Source: an uncultured Nocardiopsis sp. | GTDB lineage: Bacteria > Actinomycetota > Actinomycetes > Streptosporangiales > Streptosporangiaceae | Length of the DNA stretch: 6,693 nucleotides | NCBI GenBank assembly: GCA_937957845.1 | Contig: CALGOD010000404.1 | Span: forward strand, 1-6,693 | Direction of reading: 5' to 3' | Shown: positions 6,076 to 6,693 of the stretch, piece after piece | How positions within the stretch are numbered: the stretch's first letter is position 1 | Layout of the letters: every line of letters starts with the position of its first letter | Notes under the pieces: generated by a model | Seen by the model: the letters and a program-made list of their open reading frames with translations, nothing else | What the model was told of the DNA's origin: nothing | The model's database searches: none | Program-made: the position numbers and the translations under genes

Positions 6076-6204
6076 TACTTCCGACCGTCGAGGCTCCGGA
6101 TCGACGCCACACCGCCTTCGCACGATCGGCCCTCCCAGCCGACTTTCATTACCAAGATCATCGAAAGTGGAGCACGTAAGCCGAAGGGGACGAAAGGTGT
6201 ACTC

Positions 6205-6594
6205 GTGGAATCGTCGATCCAGCTTGGTCAGCGACTGGTAGGGGTAGGAACCGGACCGACGATCGAACTCGTCATCCCCTTGGCACTGGTGGCTGTCGTC
6301 ATGGGCTTTCTGGGAATTCTGGGCAGGAAAGGAAAGATCAAGCCCAACGGAGCTTTCGGTATCCGCACCACCCGGACGATGAACGACTCGTCTGAGTGGT
6401 ACCGCGTTCATCGCGAAGCCGCGCCTTGGTCCTTGGCGGCGCAGCAGCGTCCGTGGGCGGGATGTCGCCGTCTTACTCGTGCCCGAGGCACTCCGCAGAT
6501 CATGGCCGTTCTGGTGACGATGGCGACGATGGCGGCCCTGCTCACCGTTGGCACGGTGTCGGCCTCCCGCCGCGGCGGTTCGGACCAGAATTGA
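6205..6594 (+). CDS. SdpI-family membrane protein, central part frame-scrambled
   Basis: Read as written, 129 residues from the GTG at 6205, preceded by AAAGG with seven bases of spacing. Residues 21-40 form a membrane helix (ELVIPLALVAVVMGFLGILG). Residues 45-72 carry the SdpI-family signature: PNGAFGIRTTRTM, then EWYRVHREAAPW. SdpI of Bacillus gives immunity to the SdpC toxin; most actinobacterial members are uncharacterised. Residues 79-97 are abnormally polar (QQRPWAGCRRLTRARG) where relatives have a helix. The other two frames hold the expected hydrophobic sequence in turn: GGAAASVGG (from 6435), then VAVLLVPEAL (about 6464-6493), before the original frame resumes with QIMAVLVTMATMAALLTVGT. 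One missing base each near 6436, 6462 and 6492 explains this and sums to one codon, so the end of the gene stays in frame. If real, the protein is probably non-functional; a consensus error is at least as likely. Confidence 0.75.
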   Translation: MESSIQLGQRLVGVGTGPTIELVIPLALVAVVMGFLGILGRKGKIKPNGAFGIRTTRTMNDSSEWYRVHREAAPWSLAAQQRPWAGCRRLTRARGTPQIMAVLVTMATMAALLTVGTVSASRRGGSDQN

Positions 6595-6658
6595 CCCTTC
6601 CCACCGACCGTCCTCGACGAGACCACACCGGAAACGTCGGGACCCCCGAACATGCCGA

Positions 6659-6693
6659 AGGCGCCCGGACGGTGCGGGACCGCCCGGGCGCCT
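6659..6693 (+). terminator. Hairpin terminator after the SdpI-family gene
   Basis: AGGCGCCCGG (6659-6668) pairs perfectly with CCGGGCGCCT (6684-6693). Inside it CGGT (6670-6673) pairs with ACCG (6679-6682), separated from the outer stem by one A:C mismatch, leaving a five-base GCGGG loop. It starts 64 bases past the stop of the SdpI-family gene. The window ends at the stem, so any T-tract is out of view. Confidence 0.65.

Noticed and set aside
5665..6411. A 248-codon minus-strand open frame containing the small phage gene
   Set aside because: Its first half is antisense to the SdpI-family gene and has no coding signature. The ribosome binding site at 5942-5947 and the upstream stop at 5969 place the real start at 5937.
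1..6693. CRISPR arrays, tRNA or rRNA genes, insertion sequences, integrase
   Set aside because: I found no regularly spaced repeats, cloverleaf-like sequence, transposase or recombinase motif on either strand.

Overview
The window looks like DNA from a high-GC actinomycete (Actinomycetota) and appears to hold a small, partly degenerate prophage segment. The evidence is strong G/C preference at third codon positions in most genes, an SdpI-family membrane protein, a phage tail-fibre/spike protein with actinophage-type repeats, and a secreted NucA/NucB-type nuclease of an actinobacterial architecture. The genus cannot be fixed from the sequence. Gene assignments rest on reading motifs by eye, without database searches.

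Layout, left to right. Bases 1-183 are an ambiguous coding fragment that runs into a strong plus-strand hairpin terminator (93-148). From 180 to 1936 on the minus strand lies a two-gene unit visibly poorer in G+C than its surroundings: a signal-peptide-bearing NucA/NucB-domain nuclease (677-1936), then, overlapping its stop codon, a 169-residue cytosolic-looking protein (180-689) that resembles a cognate inhibitor in position and weakly in sequence (compare nucA-nin/comJ of Bacillus). Bases 1937-2270 are a non-coding leader with a candidate promoter. A perfect 13-bp GC-rich hairpin at 2271-2335 separates this unit from the phage genes.

Bases 2457-6075, also on the minus strand and very GC-rich, are a phage tail/lysis-type cluster. 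In transcription order it holds the 3' end of an upstream gene (stop at 5969), a small phage-like protein with one frameshift (5645-5937), a small multi-helix membrane protein that may be a holin (5286-5645, start overlapping the previous stop), and a 933-residue tail spike with an N-terminal adaptor, fibre repeats, an Asp-box beta-propeller and a C-terminal jelly-roll-like domain (2457-5258). Capsid, tape-measure and endolysin genes are not visible here, so this is either the end of a longer prophage or a remnant. On the plus strand, divergent from the phage genes, is an SdpI-family gene (6205-6594) followed by a hairpin terminator at the window edge.

The most interesting biology is the nuclease plus putative inhibitor pair, placed where prophages often carry cargo genes. 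The most important caution is a recurring pattern of apparent one-base deletions, mostly in C/G-rich runs: one in the small phage gene, probably one in the upstream gene tail, and three of the same sign within about 65 bases of the SdpI gene. This points to either consensus-sequence errors or gene decay.
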